In this document: positions 51,640 to 59,898 of the stretch, in pieces
How positions within the stretch are numbered: position 1 is the stretch's first letter
How the letters are laid out: each line of letters opens with the position of its first letter
DNA from: UBA4421 sp002704225
GTDB lineage: Bacteria; Pseudomonadota; Gammaproteobacteria; Pseudomonadales; Azotimanducaceae
Direction: 5' to 3'
Assembly: GCA_902556425.1 (NCBI GenBank)
Contig: CACDWG010000010.1
Location: 1-64,000, forward strand
DNA: 64,000 bases
Notes under the pieces: generated by a model
Told to the model about the DNA's origin: nothing
Database searches by the model: none
What the model saw: the letters and a program-made list of their open reading frames with translations, nothing else
Made by a program: the position numbers and the translations under genes

Positions 51640-51708
51640 ATGAGCGCGACAGACTATTGGGATCTCAGGGCGGGGTTGAAGCAACAAGCCGCGACGTTGG
51701 AGCTTTGA
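51640..51708 (+). pseudogene. Gene-tail fragment, copy 1 (shares its C-terminal codons with 55219-55338)
   Basis: A 22-codon frame reading MSATDYWDLRAGLKQQAATL-EL. Its last part aligns with DYEHRWAWLKQHAATLDI at 55219-55338, and 26 of 28 bases are identical over 51674-51701 and 55304-55331. Both end just before a small gene beginning ATG. It is most likely the 3' remnant of a larger gene lost by recombination. I cannot name the family. Confidence 0.5.
51674..51701 (+). repeat. 28-base direct repeat, copy 1
   Basis: Starts GGTTGAAGCAACAAGCCGCG and differs from the second copy (55304-55331) at two positions. It encodes the LKQQAATL part of the tail fragment. Confidence 0.8.
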
Positions 51709-51730
51709 CGCTTAGTCTGGGGAGAACGAA

Positions 51731-51948
51731 ATGTCAAAAGCTATGACCGTGGCGGAGCAAATGGAGCGTCACGCGACGCTCAAATGGCTTGGATAGAGAA
51801 GGCGCGCGCGAATTGGGGGTTGGACCTTATAGACATAGGTATTATCCCGGTTGGCGCTGACGAGCTAGTAGAAGAATATGCGGAGGATTGGGGTAGCTAT
51901 GCCGGAGGTGGATTGGAAGATGCATTTGCGGGAAAATCCGGTCAATAG
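51731..51948 (+). pseudogene. Small MxKAMTV gene, frameshifted copy
   Basis: The first frame (51731-51796) encodes MSKAMTVAEQMERHATLKWL-G and stops. An overlapping frame (51784-51948) continues with MAWIEKARANWGLDLIDIG and an acidic end. A single shift would join them into a protein of about 70 residues. The 45-residue protein at 55833-55970 begins MNEMRKAMTV and has VWVGEAKPTWCG at the place of AWIEKARANWG, so the two are probably relatives. Function unknown. Alternatively these are two separate tiny genes. Confidence 0.45.
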
Positions 51949-51978
51949 TCAACTGGAGCGCCGCCTAGGTTATCAACG

Positions 51979-53664
51979 ATGACAATCACCATCGTACCGC
52001 TAGAAGATCGAGTCCCCAGATCCAAGCTCATTCAGAGAAAAGATGGTCTGTATTACATAAAGCGCTCGAGAAAACCATTCTCCGGAGCGATGTATATAGA
52101 TCCGGAATACTTTAGATCTCAAGCTCTCACGCCTATTGGGGCTCATAAAACTCACTTTGTCGATGGACGAGAGGACCCTCGAATTGAGGAGCATTTTTCA
52201 AAAAATGGGCAAGCAGTCAAAGGGAGATACATAACTTACGAGACGGAGCCAGCGTCACCACTGGAAGTTCACACGCTCCACTATTATTTCTACAGCAATG
52301 GGGTTCCACGCTGGGAACATCATACGAAAGGATCGATTCGGACAACCACCAACTACACGCCATCTGGAGGTGTTCTCAGCATCCAGAAAATGCGAGGGGT
52401 ACCCGAACATTCCGTGATGCCAAAACGACTTAGAGCCTGGAACACGAAAGGGATTAGAGAGCCTTTTCCTGCCTCCGTCGGTTGGCTTCCCGAGGGACAG
52501 ATCCCGCGAGTTACAGAATTACTCCAATTTCATGATAACGGTCAGTTGGCGCTCAAAGTCTCAGCGAGAGCTAGTGAGGTCTTTAACGAGGACGCTGAGT
52601 GCTGCAGGGACGGAACGTTAGTACAGAAAATAGGGAGTAGTGGTTATGTGAGGTCAATGGAGTTAAAGGATGGTATCCCGAACGGAGAATTCACTGTGGT
52701 CGACCAAAATGGTCGAACGATCCAAGAAGGAACTTATGCGGAAGGATATAGGGAAGGAGCGTGGTGCGATTGGACGTTCGTAGATGGTGAAATAAGTAGC
52801 GAAGCTATTGAGGTCTACAAAGATGGTTTGAAGAACGGAATTTGTCGTGCGCTGACCTATGAAGATGGCGAGATATGCAGTGAATCCATCGAGACATTCA
52901 AAGATGGTTTGTTGGATGGTTATCGGGTTGGTGAACCCATCATCGATGGCTTTTTGGATTTTGTACAACACAGCGACTTCAATGTTGCAAAGGTTCGTGA
53001 GTTTTATGTTGCGGGTGAACTACATGGGCTTCGAATCGGCTTTGATGATGAGGGCAATACTGTAATCCGAGAACACTATGAGTACGGGTGGATCAAGATG
53101 TTTGAGGAGATCGACTTTGACACTGGCATCACCCGACAGATTGTTCAGTTTAAAGACGGGAAAAAGCACGGGGTGAAATTGTTGTTCCACGAAGATGGAA
53201 GGCTTGAGGAATTCACTGAGCTTCGTAAAGGAAAAGAAAACGGGGTTACGTATCAGTTCAGTCGGCGCGGGCACCTAAAACGAATTTCAAAACGTAAAGA
53301 TGATTTTTATTATGGTGATGATTGGTCTTTTGAGAAGACTGGAATTGCTAGCAGTAGAAGCATCATTGGCGATCACATGACAACCCTAGAAGAGTGGGAT
53401 TTTCACGACGATGGCTCAGTTTTGGAGCATTGCATCTATAGAAAGTCCGGCAAACTAGGATTGTGCAAGGTTTTCAACCAAAAGGGCGAAGATGTCTCTA
53501 ATGGCAGATGGGAGTATTTTGATAAAAAAGGTCGATTGAAGGTAACCGGCGAACATAAGAAAGGTTTGAAGCACGGTGTATGGACCGCGTATAGCAAAAA
53601 AGGAAATCCAACCATAAGTGAGCTCTATGAAAATGGTAAGTTCATAAAACGTCTCGATGACTAA
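51979..53664 (+). CDS. MORN/YwqK-type repeat protein
   Basis: A 561-residue protein of short repeats of the type Y.DGLKNG, as in the YwqK family often annotated as antitoxin or MORN-repeat proteins. Two adjacent units are near-identical: DGEISSEAIEVYKDGLKNG and DGEICSESIETFKDGLLDG. Later units include FKDGKKHGVKLLFHEDGRLE and GEHKKGLKHGVWTAYSKKGN at the end. There is no signal peptide or membrane segment. The stop overlaps the next gene by eight bases, so the two form a coupled pair. The codon use is more AT-rich than the core genome, a sign of transfer. Function unknown. Confidence 0.7.
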   Translation: MTITIVPLEDRVPRSKLIQRKDGLYYIKRSRKPFSGAMYIDPEYFRSQALTPIGAHKTHFVDGREDPRIEEHFSKNGQAVKGRYITYETEPASPLEVHTLHYYFYSNGVPRWEHHTKGSIRTTTNYTPSGGVLSIQKMRGVPEHSVMPKRLRAWNTKGIREPFPASVGWLPEGQIPRVTELLQFHDNGQLALKVSARASEVFNEDAECCRDGTLVQKIGSSGYVRSMELKDGIPNGEFTVVDQNGRTIQEGTYAEGYREGAWCDWTFVDGEISSEAIEVYKDGLKNGICRALTYEDGEICSESIETFKDGLLDGYRVGEPIIDGFLDFVQHSDFNVAKVREFYVAGELHGLRIGFDDEGNTVIREHYEYGWIKMFEEIDFDTGITRQIVQFKDGKKHGVKLLFHEDGRLEEFTELRKGKENGVTYQFSRRGHLKRISKRKDDFYYGDDWSFEKTGIASSRSIIGDHMTTLEEWDFHDDGSVLEHCIYRKSGKLGLCKVFNQKGEDVSNGRWEYFDKKGRLKVTGEHKKGLKHGVWTAYSKKGNPTISELYENGKFIKRLDD

Positions 53665-54442
53665 AGAGTTTGGTGAGAAACAAGGCGACTTGTTCCCCAA
53701 GCTGCTGCAGAGGGAATCACTCCACGCCGAACAGGATAGAGCAAAAAAGAGGCTACAGGATCTGAGGGCATTGCCTCGTCGGATCGAGGGTTATTGGCAG
53801 GGCTTTTACCAGCGAAAACTTGCCGACTGGACATTAGAAGCGGAGTTGAAGGAGCAGTACGGTTTCGACTATCAGTTTTGCGAAGATGGTGGATTAGTTC
53901 TTCAATTTTATTACCCCACTCCGTCAGAGATTGGATTGTCCGAATCCGACTACCTGGCGTTCGAACAAGGTCTCATTGAGATCCTTGACCCGAAGACAAA
54001 AAGCGAGATATCAGACATCGATTTTACAGCCTTCTTGAGGTGGACTCTCGAGGGCTATTGGCACAGTGATAACTTTACAGAGAGCAAGGTGGAGCGTATT
54101 GAGGGACTGATTCAGGACTCAAGCGAAGTAAACGACCCATCCAATGAGCTAAACATTCTAAGTACCAATAATTGGGAAGTTGACCTAGATGGGTCTGAAA
54201 GCAACCCAGCTGTCAGATTGAGGGCTCGCCTCAATACTGTTAGTAAAATTTTCGTTATCGATCACTTTGACTGCGGTGTGGAGGAGGAGTTATTCGACCT
54301 CGACGACTTTAAGTGGTGGGCAAGGGCAGATGGCGAAGGTATCTGGGGATGCTACCAATCCCTTTTCGGGTCCAAGGAGCCAATTCAGGAGGATTCTTTC
54401 TGGAGAGTACTTACCAAATGGATTCGAATCATACCTTCCTAG
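53657..54442 (+). CDS. Hypothetical protein coupled to the MORN/YwqK-type gene
   Basis: I do not recognise this 261-residue protein. It begins with a charged helical segment (LLQRESLHAEQDRAKKRLQDL) followed by a tryptophan- and acid-rich soluble region (YWQGFYQRKLADWTLEAELKE; FLRWTLEGYWHSDNF). There is no signal peptide. It starts inside the end of the upstream repeat gene, so both are made together and may interact. It converges on the second YwqK-like gene. It could be the effector or partner of the repeat protein, but nothing in the sequence proves this. Confidence 0.65.
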   Translation: MTKEFGEKQGDLFPKLLQRESLHAEQDRAKKRLQDLRALPRRIEGYWQGFYQRKLADWTLEAELKEQYGFDYQFCEDGGLVLQFYYPTPSEIGLSESDYLAFEQGLIEILDPKTKSEISDIDFTAFLRWTLEGYWHSDNFTESKVERIEGLIQDSSEVNDPSNELNILSTNNWEVDLDGSESNPAVRLRARLNTVSKIFVIDHFDCGVEEELFDLDDFKWWARADGEGIWGCYQSLFGSKEPIQEDSFWRVLTKWIRIIPS

Positions 54443-54498
54443 CTTTAAGCGAATGAAACGAAACAGGCGTCTCTGATTCCGATATCGTATTTTTTTGC

Positions 54499-55119
54499 TT
54501 ATCGTCTCATCTCCCAGTCAAAAAAATAATGCCGTCCCCAAATTGGTGAATTTACCAGCGCGATCAATTCATTTTCTTTGGCAATGTGCTCCTCCTCTCC
54601 GCTAACCCTGTCGGGGAGAGCGACTAGGACTTCTTTTTCGTCATCGTAGTATCCACCCCAATCATCGCACTCCGCTCTAGCCTCATCCCGGGGGGACCAA
54701 ACATCGTTTATGGGCTCACCATCCGATGCCAAATCTACAAACGTCCCCATAAAATAATACCTGCTCTTAAGCAGAAGACCCTCGCTATCTTGTTCGTAAT
54801 AGCTTCCGTCTATTACTTCCTTGTATATGGAGGCGGATTGATGAAGAGAGCCATTTCGATGATACGTCTCGATCGATCCATCCAAGACAGGTTTTCGATA
54901 TTTGTAATACCCTTCCAACTTCTTCTGACCGTTGTCATGGTACAAAACAAAGGGACCTCTTCGCTTACCCTGTTTAAAGGTTATCAATCTCTTCAGTTGG
55001 TTATTCGAATAGCGTTCCTCTGACTTTCCAGTAAAGGGCGCGGTCTCATTTGATAAATACATGAGACCATCACTGCCCATTAGTAATTCACTGATGTTTA
55101 TTTGCTTACGCTTGCTCAT
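54499..55119 (-). CDS. Second MORN/YwqK-type repeat protein
   Basis: A 206-residue protein with three to four repeats of the same class in its first half: FTGKSEERYSNNQLKRLITF, KQGKRRGPFVLYHDNGQKKL and VLDGSIETYHRNGSLHQSAS. The second half is acidic and unique (DDWGGYYDDEKEVLVALPD). It is on the opposite strand to the larger repeat gene and shorter. It may be an immunity-type protein, by analogy with YwqK annotations only. Confidence 0.65.
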   Translation of the reverse strand: MSKRKQINISELLMGSDGLMYLSNETAPFTGKSEERYSNNQLKRLITFKQGKRRGPFVLYHDNGQKKLEGYYKYRKPVLDGSIETYHRNGSLHQSASIYKEVIDGSYYEQDSEGLLLKSRYYFMGTFVDLASDGEPINDVWSPRDEARAECDDWGGYYDDEKEVLVALPDRVSGEEEHIAKENELIALVNSPIWGRHYFFDWEMRR

Positions 55120-55218
55120 TTAACGAAGTCCGGACTAGAAGCGGTAGACGTAGCAACTTACATTTCCAAGACCTTTAGTTACAAGAAAAGGGGTTTGAGT
55201 GGATTTGAATAATAGTAG

Positions 55219-55338
55219 GGTCGTCTGCGTCGATACGACCACTCGAGAGCATTCCGGCGGTCGGTCAAACATTACGCGCCGGACTATGAGCATCGCTGGG
55301 CGTGGTTGAAGCAACATGCCGCGACATTGGATATTTAA
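55219..55338 (+). pseudogene. Gene-tail fragment, copy 2
   Basis: An open stretch without a plausible start (three stops precede it at 55210-55218). It encodes RRYDHSRAFRRSVKHYAPDY and ends EHRWAWLKQHAATLDI. It is the fuller relative of the fragment at 51640-51708 and looks like the last 39 codons of a deleted gene. A new gene starts 22 bases after it. Confidence 0.5.
55304..55331 (+). repeat. 28-base direct repeat, copy 2
   Basis: Starts GGTTGAAGCAACATGCCGCG and matches the copy at 51674-51701 at 26 of 28 positions, 3.6 kb apart in the same orientation. The pair could support deletion or exchange of the intervening repeat-protein genes. Confidence 0.8.
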
Positions 55339-55359
55339 TGCCAAGGGGCAGGTGATGGC

Positions 55360-55836
55360 ATGAGCTTGGACAGGGTTCTAATCAATTTGGCAAAGAACCA
55401 GACCCTATCGTTGGCGTTCATTGGGAGCGCGAATGCTGTCGATATTTTCATGCCAACGGGAGATGCGATAGTCACCCCTCAAGACGCGGACAAATACTTT
55501 TTTGAAAGTGTCCGGCAGCATGCCGCAGGGAATCCTTACCTGCCTGAAATAGAGAAGGCCCTGAGTCGATACGAGAAGAGTAGTGATTACTCGCTCGAGG
55601 GTTATAACGACGCTATGGGCGAATATGAATATGAGTATGACGTTGCCTATCTCTGCAAATTCGCGGAGCTACCGTTTGAATACGTATGCTCGTCATTTTC
55701 GCTCCAAATTACGAAGTTCGGCGACGATCCGCTAACTGATTTTTTCTCTTTGTTTGACGATCTTTTCGGTGATGTGAACGACGTGTTCGACTACGAAAAA
55801 ATCTCCAGCTACTATGAAGCCAACAAATCGGGATGA
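55360..55836 (+). CDS. Hypothetical acidic protein
   Basis: A 158-residue soluble, strongly acidic protein that I do not recognise. It begins SLDRVLINLAKNQTLSLAFIGSANAVDIFMP and has the aromatic acidic segment YNDAMGEYEYEYDVAYLCKF and DPLTDFFSLFDDLFGDVNDVF near the end. AGGTGAT precedes the ATG. The stop overlaps the next small gene (ATGA). Small acidic cytosolic proteins behind gene-tail fragments are typical of immunity genes, but this is an inference from layout. Confidence 0.6.
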   Translation: MSLDRVLINLAKNQTLSLAFIGSANAVDIFMPTGDAIVTPQDADKYFFESVRQHAAGNPYLPEIEKALSRYEKSSDYSLEGYNDAMGEYEYEYDVAYLCKFAELPFEYVCSSFSLQITKFGDDPLTDFFSLFDDLFGDVNDVFDYEKISSYYEANKSG

Positions 55837-55970
55837 ACGAAATGCGCAAAGCGATGACCGTTACGGCGTTGATTGAAGCGGTACGCGACGTCTATTTGGT
55901 GTGGGTAGGAGAAGCCAAACCGACTTGGTGCGGCGAACTGAACAGCTCCCGAACCGCGACTCCTCAGTAG
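55833..55970 (+). CDS. Small MxKAMTV protein, intact copy
   Basis: A 45-residue gene (MNEMRKAMTVTALIEAVRDV, then YLVWVGEAKPTWCGELNS) starting within the stop of the upstream acidic gene. Its beginning is similar at DNA and protein level to the frameshifted gene at 51731-51948. Function unknown. It may be a truncated member of a larger family, because it ends in a low-complexity SSRTATPQ. Confidence 0.45.
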   Translation: MNEMRKAMTVTALIEAVRDVYLVWVGEAKPTWCGELNSSRTATPQ

Positions 55971-55998
55971 AAGGCTGCTCGAGCGGAGATCGAAATCT

Positions 55999-56220
55999 AT
56001 GCAAACAAGAGTCTTCAAGAAGCCGGCGAAGCTAGTCAGCGTAAAGGCGTATCAGGCGAAGTTTGGGCACCTACCAGCCCCTGAGGCATACAAATTTTTG
56101 TCGACTGAAGAGCTGGAGCGACAAGCAGCTGAAGCTATTTCTAGGGGCGAGCCGATGAAGGAGTGGGCGGCTCGATCACAAAATAGATTCGGCACGCCAT
56201 TGGACGGTTTTTTTTCTTAG
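55999..56220 (+). CDS. Small hypothetical protein
   Basis: A 73-residue protein: VFKKPAKLVSVKAYQAKFGH, then PEAYKFLSTEELERQAAEAI and FGTPLDGFFS at the end. It is predicted soluble and helical in the middle. It lies 28 bases after the previous small gene with AGCGGAGA (55981-55988) upstream. I do not recognise it. The codon use is plausible, so I keep it as a gene. Confidence 0.5.
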   Translation: MQTRVFKKPAKLVSVKAYQAKFGHLPAPEAYKFLSTEELERQAAEAISRGEPMKEWAARSQNRFGTPLDGFFS

Positions 56221-56229
56221 CCGTCGCTA

Positions 56230-56828
56230 AATGATTCAGGCTTGCTCAACTGCCGAGCTAACTTAGCTCGGGGCGCCGCGAACTCGTAAGTCTCTGCGAG
56301 CGCAACTAGACGACCTGTAAACGTTTAATCCTCAAGTTTCCTTGCTTCAGTTGCCTTAGCACTGACTTTGACTCTAGTGGCTCTTTGTCCCTTCATCTTG
56401 CTGCTTTCGGTAGTCCCCCTCTGATCTTTGGTGATTGCTGGAGAGAGGATCCACCTTACCCAAAAGCCAGACACAATTAGCCTTTGTCAGGCTAAAAGCT
56501 GAATCTGACCTTCGGAGCCATGCCCTCGATCGGATCCATCGATGTAGCGTCACCATTAAGGTCAGGGGCGGTTGAGCGATCTCCCTGTTATGCGCTGCCA
56601 CTTAACGCAGAACCACCGGCTAGCCACATCGACAACAACCGGCTGTCCGCAGGTTACCTTGCGGTATTGCCTGCTCGTAAGGGCTTTACTTTCCTGAGGG
56701 CTACCCTTTTGCCCAGCTGAGGTCACTGCCAAATCACATGTCCGCGTTGGGGACACTTCGAGGCTACCTTGCACAGCCATTTGTTGGATGTTGTGTCCAG
56801 GGAAGCTTGGGTTTGTTACAGCCCGCAC
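56230..56828 (-). ncRNA. Structured non-coding region, possibly the 5' part of a group II intron
   Basis: No gene fits here, but the DNA is full of stems: TTAGCCT/AGGCTAA (56478-56496), CTGACCTT/AAGGTCAG (56505-56512 with 56558-56565), a CCGC.AGG/CCT.GCGG hairpin near 56648-56665, TGTCC/GGACA (about 56741-56757) and CCGAGCTA/TAGCTCGG (56252-56270). Read on the minus strand, it starts GTGCG at 56828, a group II intron 5' consensus. The hairpin TACTGGACAAACGTCCAGTA sits just outside, as at group IIC insertion sites. A 23-codon frame (56326-56397, minus) could be the remnant of an intron protein. No domain V was found. Another large structured RNA is equally possible. Confidence 0.3.
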
Positions 56829-56943
56829 CGTACTGGACGTTTGTCCAGTATCCCACTCCCTCGGCGCTCAGGCAAGCAGAACAACTTTACATGCGTCACA
56901 TTTAGTTCGGGAGTAGAGGCAGCAGGCTTTAGCCTGACACAAC

Positions 56944-56966
56944 CTAACATGTTAGTGATCACTAAC
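56944..56966. promoter_or_regulatory. Overlapping palindromes upstream of hsdM
   Basis: CTAACATGTTAG (56944-56955) and GTTAGTGATCACTAAC (56951-56966) are perfect inverted repeats sharing GTTAG. They lie about 150 bases before the hsdM start, where an operator could be. No repressor gene with an obvious link to the site is in this window. The stretch 56967-57117 up to hsdM holds no further clear signal. Confidence 0.4.
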
Positions 56967-57117
56967 TATTTGTAACGTCTATTCTTGTTGAGCGCTACGC
57001 CTTGCTTACTTTTTATGCGACGCGGTTGCCAATCGAGAGCGGAATCTATCGCGGTTGAAATCGTAAGTCTGCTCCCTGTGGGGTACGCTTGGGTAAGTGA
57101 GGCAGCAAGAGGCGGCA

Positions 57118-58668
57118 GTGGCAGACGATTTCAAACAGACACTCTGGAAAGCAGCAGACAAACTCAGGGCGCAGATGGATGCCGCTGAGTACAAGCACAT
57201 CGTCCTTGGTCTGATCTTCCTCAAGTACATCTCAGACACCTTCGTCAAACAGCAGGGCAAGGTGAAGAGCATGGTCTCTCAACCGTCCTCTGACTACTTC
57301 ATCAGCGAAGACCCCGCAGAGTACGCAGAGGAACTGGAAGAGCGTGACTACTACATTCAGGACAATGTGTTTTGGGTGCCTCAGGAAGCACGTTGGGAAA
57401 CCCTGAGATCAAAAGCAAAGCAACCGGACATCGGTTCTCTCGTTGACGGTGCAATGACTGCTATTGAAAACGAGAACACCTCACTCAGGGGTAAGTTAGA
57501 CAAGAGATTCGGGCGTGCCCAGTTGGGTCAGGGTGTTCTGGGTGAGTTAATCGACCTCATCTCCACCATTGGGTTTGCAGACAAATACGATGCCTCAGAC
57601 CTTCTGGGTGAGGTGTACGAGTACTTCTTGGGTCAGTTCGCATCTGCTGAGGGCAAGAAGGGTGGACAGTTCTACACCCCCTCTCATGTGGTTAAGACCC
57701 TCGTTGCAGTCCTCTCTCCTAACTCTGGTCGTGTTTATGACCCCTGCTGTGGTTCAGGTGGGATGTTTGTTCAGAGTGAAGAGTTCGTAAAAGCACATGG
57801 TGGTCGTGTGGATGACATCTCTATCTACGGACAAGAGAGTAACCCCACTACGTGGCGACTAGCAGCGATGAACCTAGCGATTCGTGGATTCGCTGCTGAC
57901 CTGGGTAAAGAACCCGCAGATACCTTTGCCCGTGACCAATTTCCGGACGTGAAGTTCGACTACATCATGGCAAATCCACCTTTCAATATCTCTGACTGGG
58001 GTGGTGAGAAATACGAGAGTGACCCTCGTTGGCAGTTCGGTAGACCCCCAGTAGGTAATGCCAACTACGCATGGTTACAGCACATGTTGTGGAAGTTGCG
58101 TCCGGGCGGTCAGGCAGGGGTTGTCCTTGCCAACGGTTCAATGAGTTCTAACGCCGGTGGTGAAGGTCAGATACGAGAATCAATGGTGCGAGGTGACGTA
58201 GTTGAGGTCATGGTCGCATTGCCCGGTCAGTTGTTCCTCAACACGCAGATTCCTGTCTGTCTATGGTTCCTGACCAACGATAAGACCATGAACGGGCGAG
58301 ACCGCAGAGGAGAGACTCTATTCATTGATGCACGGCAGTTGGGAACCATGGAGACCCGTGTTCTTAAGGTCTTCACCGATGAGGACATCGCAAAGATTCA
58401 AGAGACGGTGCAGTCGTGGAAGACCGGGGAAGACTACGAGGACGTTGCAGGGTTCTGTAAGTCAGCGTCTCTGGAAGAAATTGAGAAGAATGGATTTGTG
58501 CTGACGCCGGGGCGTTACGTTGGCGCTGACCTTAGTGCTGATGACGGTATCGACTTCAATGATCGGATAGAAGCACTATTCGGGCGTTTATCAACTTTGA
58601 GCGCAAAGTCTACAGAGTTGGACGAGAAAATTCTTTCAATCAAATCCCACTTCGATTTCGAGATTTGA
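57118..58668 (+). CDS. hsdM: Type I restriction-modification system, DNA methyltransferase subunit HsdM
   Basis: HsdM methylates adenine at the target chosen by HsdS. The 516-residue product has the N-terminal HsdM domain (MADDFKQTLWKAADKLRAQM), motif I DPCCGSGG (208-215) and the catalytic NPPF at 286-289. The GTG at 57118 has AGAGG five bases upstream and gives the family N-terminus; a GTG at 57097 would add seven residues. hsdS follows after three bases, so the genes are coupled. Its codon use differs from the core genes, in line with transfer. Confidence 0.95.
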   Translation: MADDFKQTLWKAADKLRAQMDAAEYKHIVLGLIFLKYISDTFVKQQGKVKSMVSQPSSDYFISEDPAEYAEELEERDYYIQDNVFWVPQEARWETLRSKAKQPDIGSLVDGAMTAIENENTSLRGKLDKRFGRAQLGQGVLGELIDLISTIGFADKYDASDLLGEVYEYFLGQFASAEGKKGGQFYTPSHVVKTLVAVLSPNSGRVYDPCCGSGGMFVQSEEFVKAHGGRVDDISIYGQESNPTTWRLAAMNLAIRGFAADLGKEPADTFARDQFPDVKFDYIMANPPFNISDWGGEKYESDPRWQFGRPPVGNANYAWLQHMLWKLRPGGQAGVVLANGSMSSNAGGEGQIRESMVRGDVVEVMVALPGQLFLNTQIPVCLWFLTNDKTMNGRDRRGETLFIDARQLGTMETRVLKVFTDEDIAKIQETVQSWKTGEDYEDVAGFCKSASLEEIEKNGFVLTPGRYVGADLSADDGIDFNDRIEALFGRLSTLSAKSTELDEKILSIKSHFDFEI

Positions 58669-58671
58669 ACA

Positions 58672-59898
58672 ATGCAGAAGTTGGGTGAAATCGCTTCGGT
58701 CAAGGGTGGCAAGAGACTACCGAAAGGAGAGTCTCTAACTATCGATCCTACTTCGCATCCTTACATCAGGACGAGAGATATCGAAAATCATGTGATCAAA
58801 ATGGATCAACTTGAGTATGTCCCTGATGCGGTGCAAAAAAAAATTGCTCGTTACATTGTTGATGCAGGAGATTTGGTGGTCTCAATTGTCGGAACTGTGG
58901 GTAGTTGCGCCATAGTTCCCGCAGAACTTCACCGTGCGAATTTGACAGAAAATTGTGCAAAGATTCTTCTGAATACGGAAGACTACACCACCGAATTTCT
59001 TTACTACTTTTTGCGTTCACCTCAAGGGCAGCAAGAAATTTTTAAAAACACAGTTGGATCGACTCAACTGAAGTTGCCTTTGTACGGTATTGAAAATATC
59101 GACCTGCCTAATCTGACCGTCACTAACCAAAAAGCAATCGCCCACATCCTTGGCACCCTAGACGCTAAGATCGAACTCAACCAAAAGATGAACCAAACCC
59201 TTGAGGAGATCGCTAAGGCAATCTTCAAGTCATGGTTTGTGGACTTTGATTCTGTGCGAGCAAAGGCAGAGGGTCGCCCCACAGGTCTTCCCTCTGAAAT
59301 CAGTGATCTTTTTCCTGATGAGTTGGTGGATTCGGAGATTGGGGAGATTCCGAAGGGGTGGGGATTGCGAAGGTTAGATTCTCTCCTTGAACTTGCCTAT
59401 GGCAAATCGCTTCCTGCCAAGAATAGGTTGGATGGTGAGGTTCCGGTCTATGGGTCTGGTGGAGTAAACGGTTTCCATAACAAACCTTTAGTCGAAGGGA
59501 CTTCGATAGTTGTTGGTCGCAAAGGAACGGTAGGCAGTCTGTATTGGGTTGATAAACCGTTTTTCCCCATCGATACCGTCTTTTATGTGCGAACCGAAGA
59601 GTCGATTCACTACTGCTTTTATCTAATGCAAACGCTTCGGTTAGACACTATGAATACGGATGCCGCAGTCCCGGGGTTAAACAGAGATAACGCATACCGC
59701 CTTGAGTTTCCTAATGCTCCAACACCGCTGGTCAATCATTTCTCCGAGATCGCAAAATCGACCAGAGATAGGATTTCTATTGCAGAGGAAGAAAGTAAAG
59801 TCCTCTCTGACCTCAGAGACACCCTCTTACCCAAACTCATCTCCGGTGAATTCCGCATACCTGATGCAGAGAAGTTTCTTGAAGAGGCGGGCATCTGA
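58672..59898 (+). CDS. hsdS: Type I restriction-modification system, specificity subunit HsdS
   Basis: HsdS holds two target-recognition domains, each reading half of a bipartite site, separated by conserved helices. In the 408-residue product the first recognition domain spans about residues 1-155. The central conserved helix is LDAKIELNQKMNQTLEEIAKAIFKSWFVDFDSVRAKAEGRP, followed by the second recognition domain from about 222. The C-terminal helix ends LLPKLISGEFRIPDAEKF. The recognition domains are visibly more AT-rich than the conserved helices, as if exchanged by recombination. The stop overlaps the hsdR start (TGATG). Confidence 0.94.
   Translation: MQKLGEIASVKGGKRLPKGESLTIDPTSHPYIRTRDIENHVIKMDQLEYVPDAVQKKIARYIVDAGDLVVSIVGTVGSCAIVPAELHRANLTENCAKILLNTEDYTTEFLYYFLRSPQGQQEIFKNTVGSTQLKLPLYGIENIDLPNLTVTNQKAIAHILGTLDAKIELNQKMNQTLEEIAKAIFKSWFVDFDSVRAKAEGRPTGLPSEISDLFPDELVDSEIGEIPKGWGLRRLDSLLELAYGKSLPAKNRLDGEVPVYGSGGVNGFHNKPLVEGTSIVVGRKGTVGSLYWVDKPFFPIDTVFYVRTEESIHYCFYLMQTLRLDTMNTDAAVPGLNRDNAYRLEFPNAPTPLVNHFSEIAKSTRDRISIAEEESKVLSDLRDTLLPKLISGEFRIPDAEKFLEEAGI

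Noticed and set aside
51541..51640. Integron attC-like sites (GTTAGAG and nearby motifs)
   Set aside because: The flanking core sites do not fit the paired GTTRRRY/RYYYAAC pattern, and there is no integron integrase.
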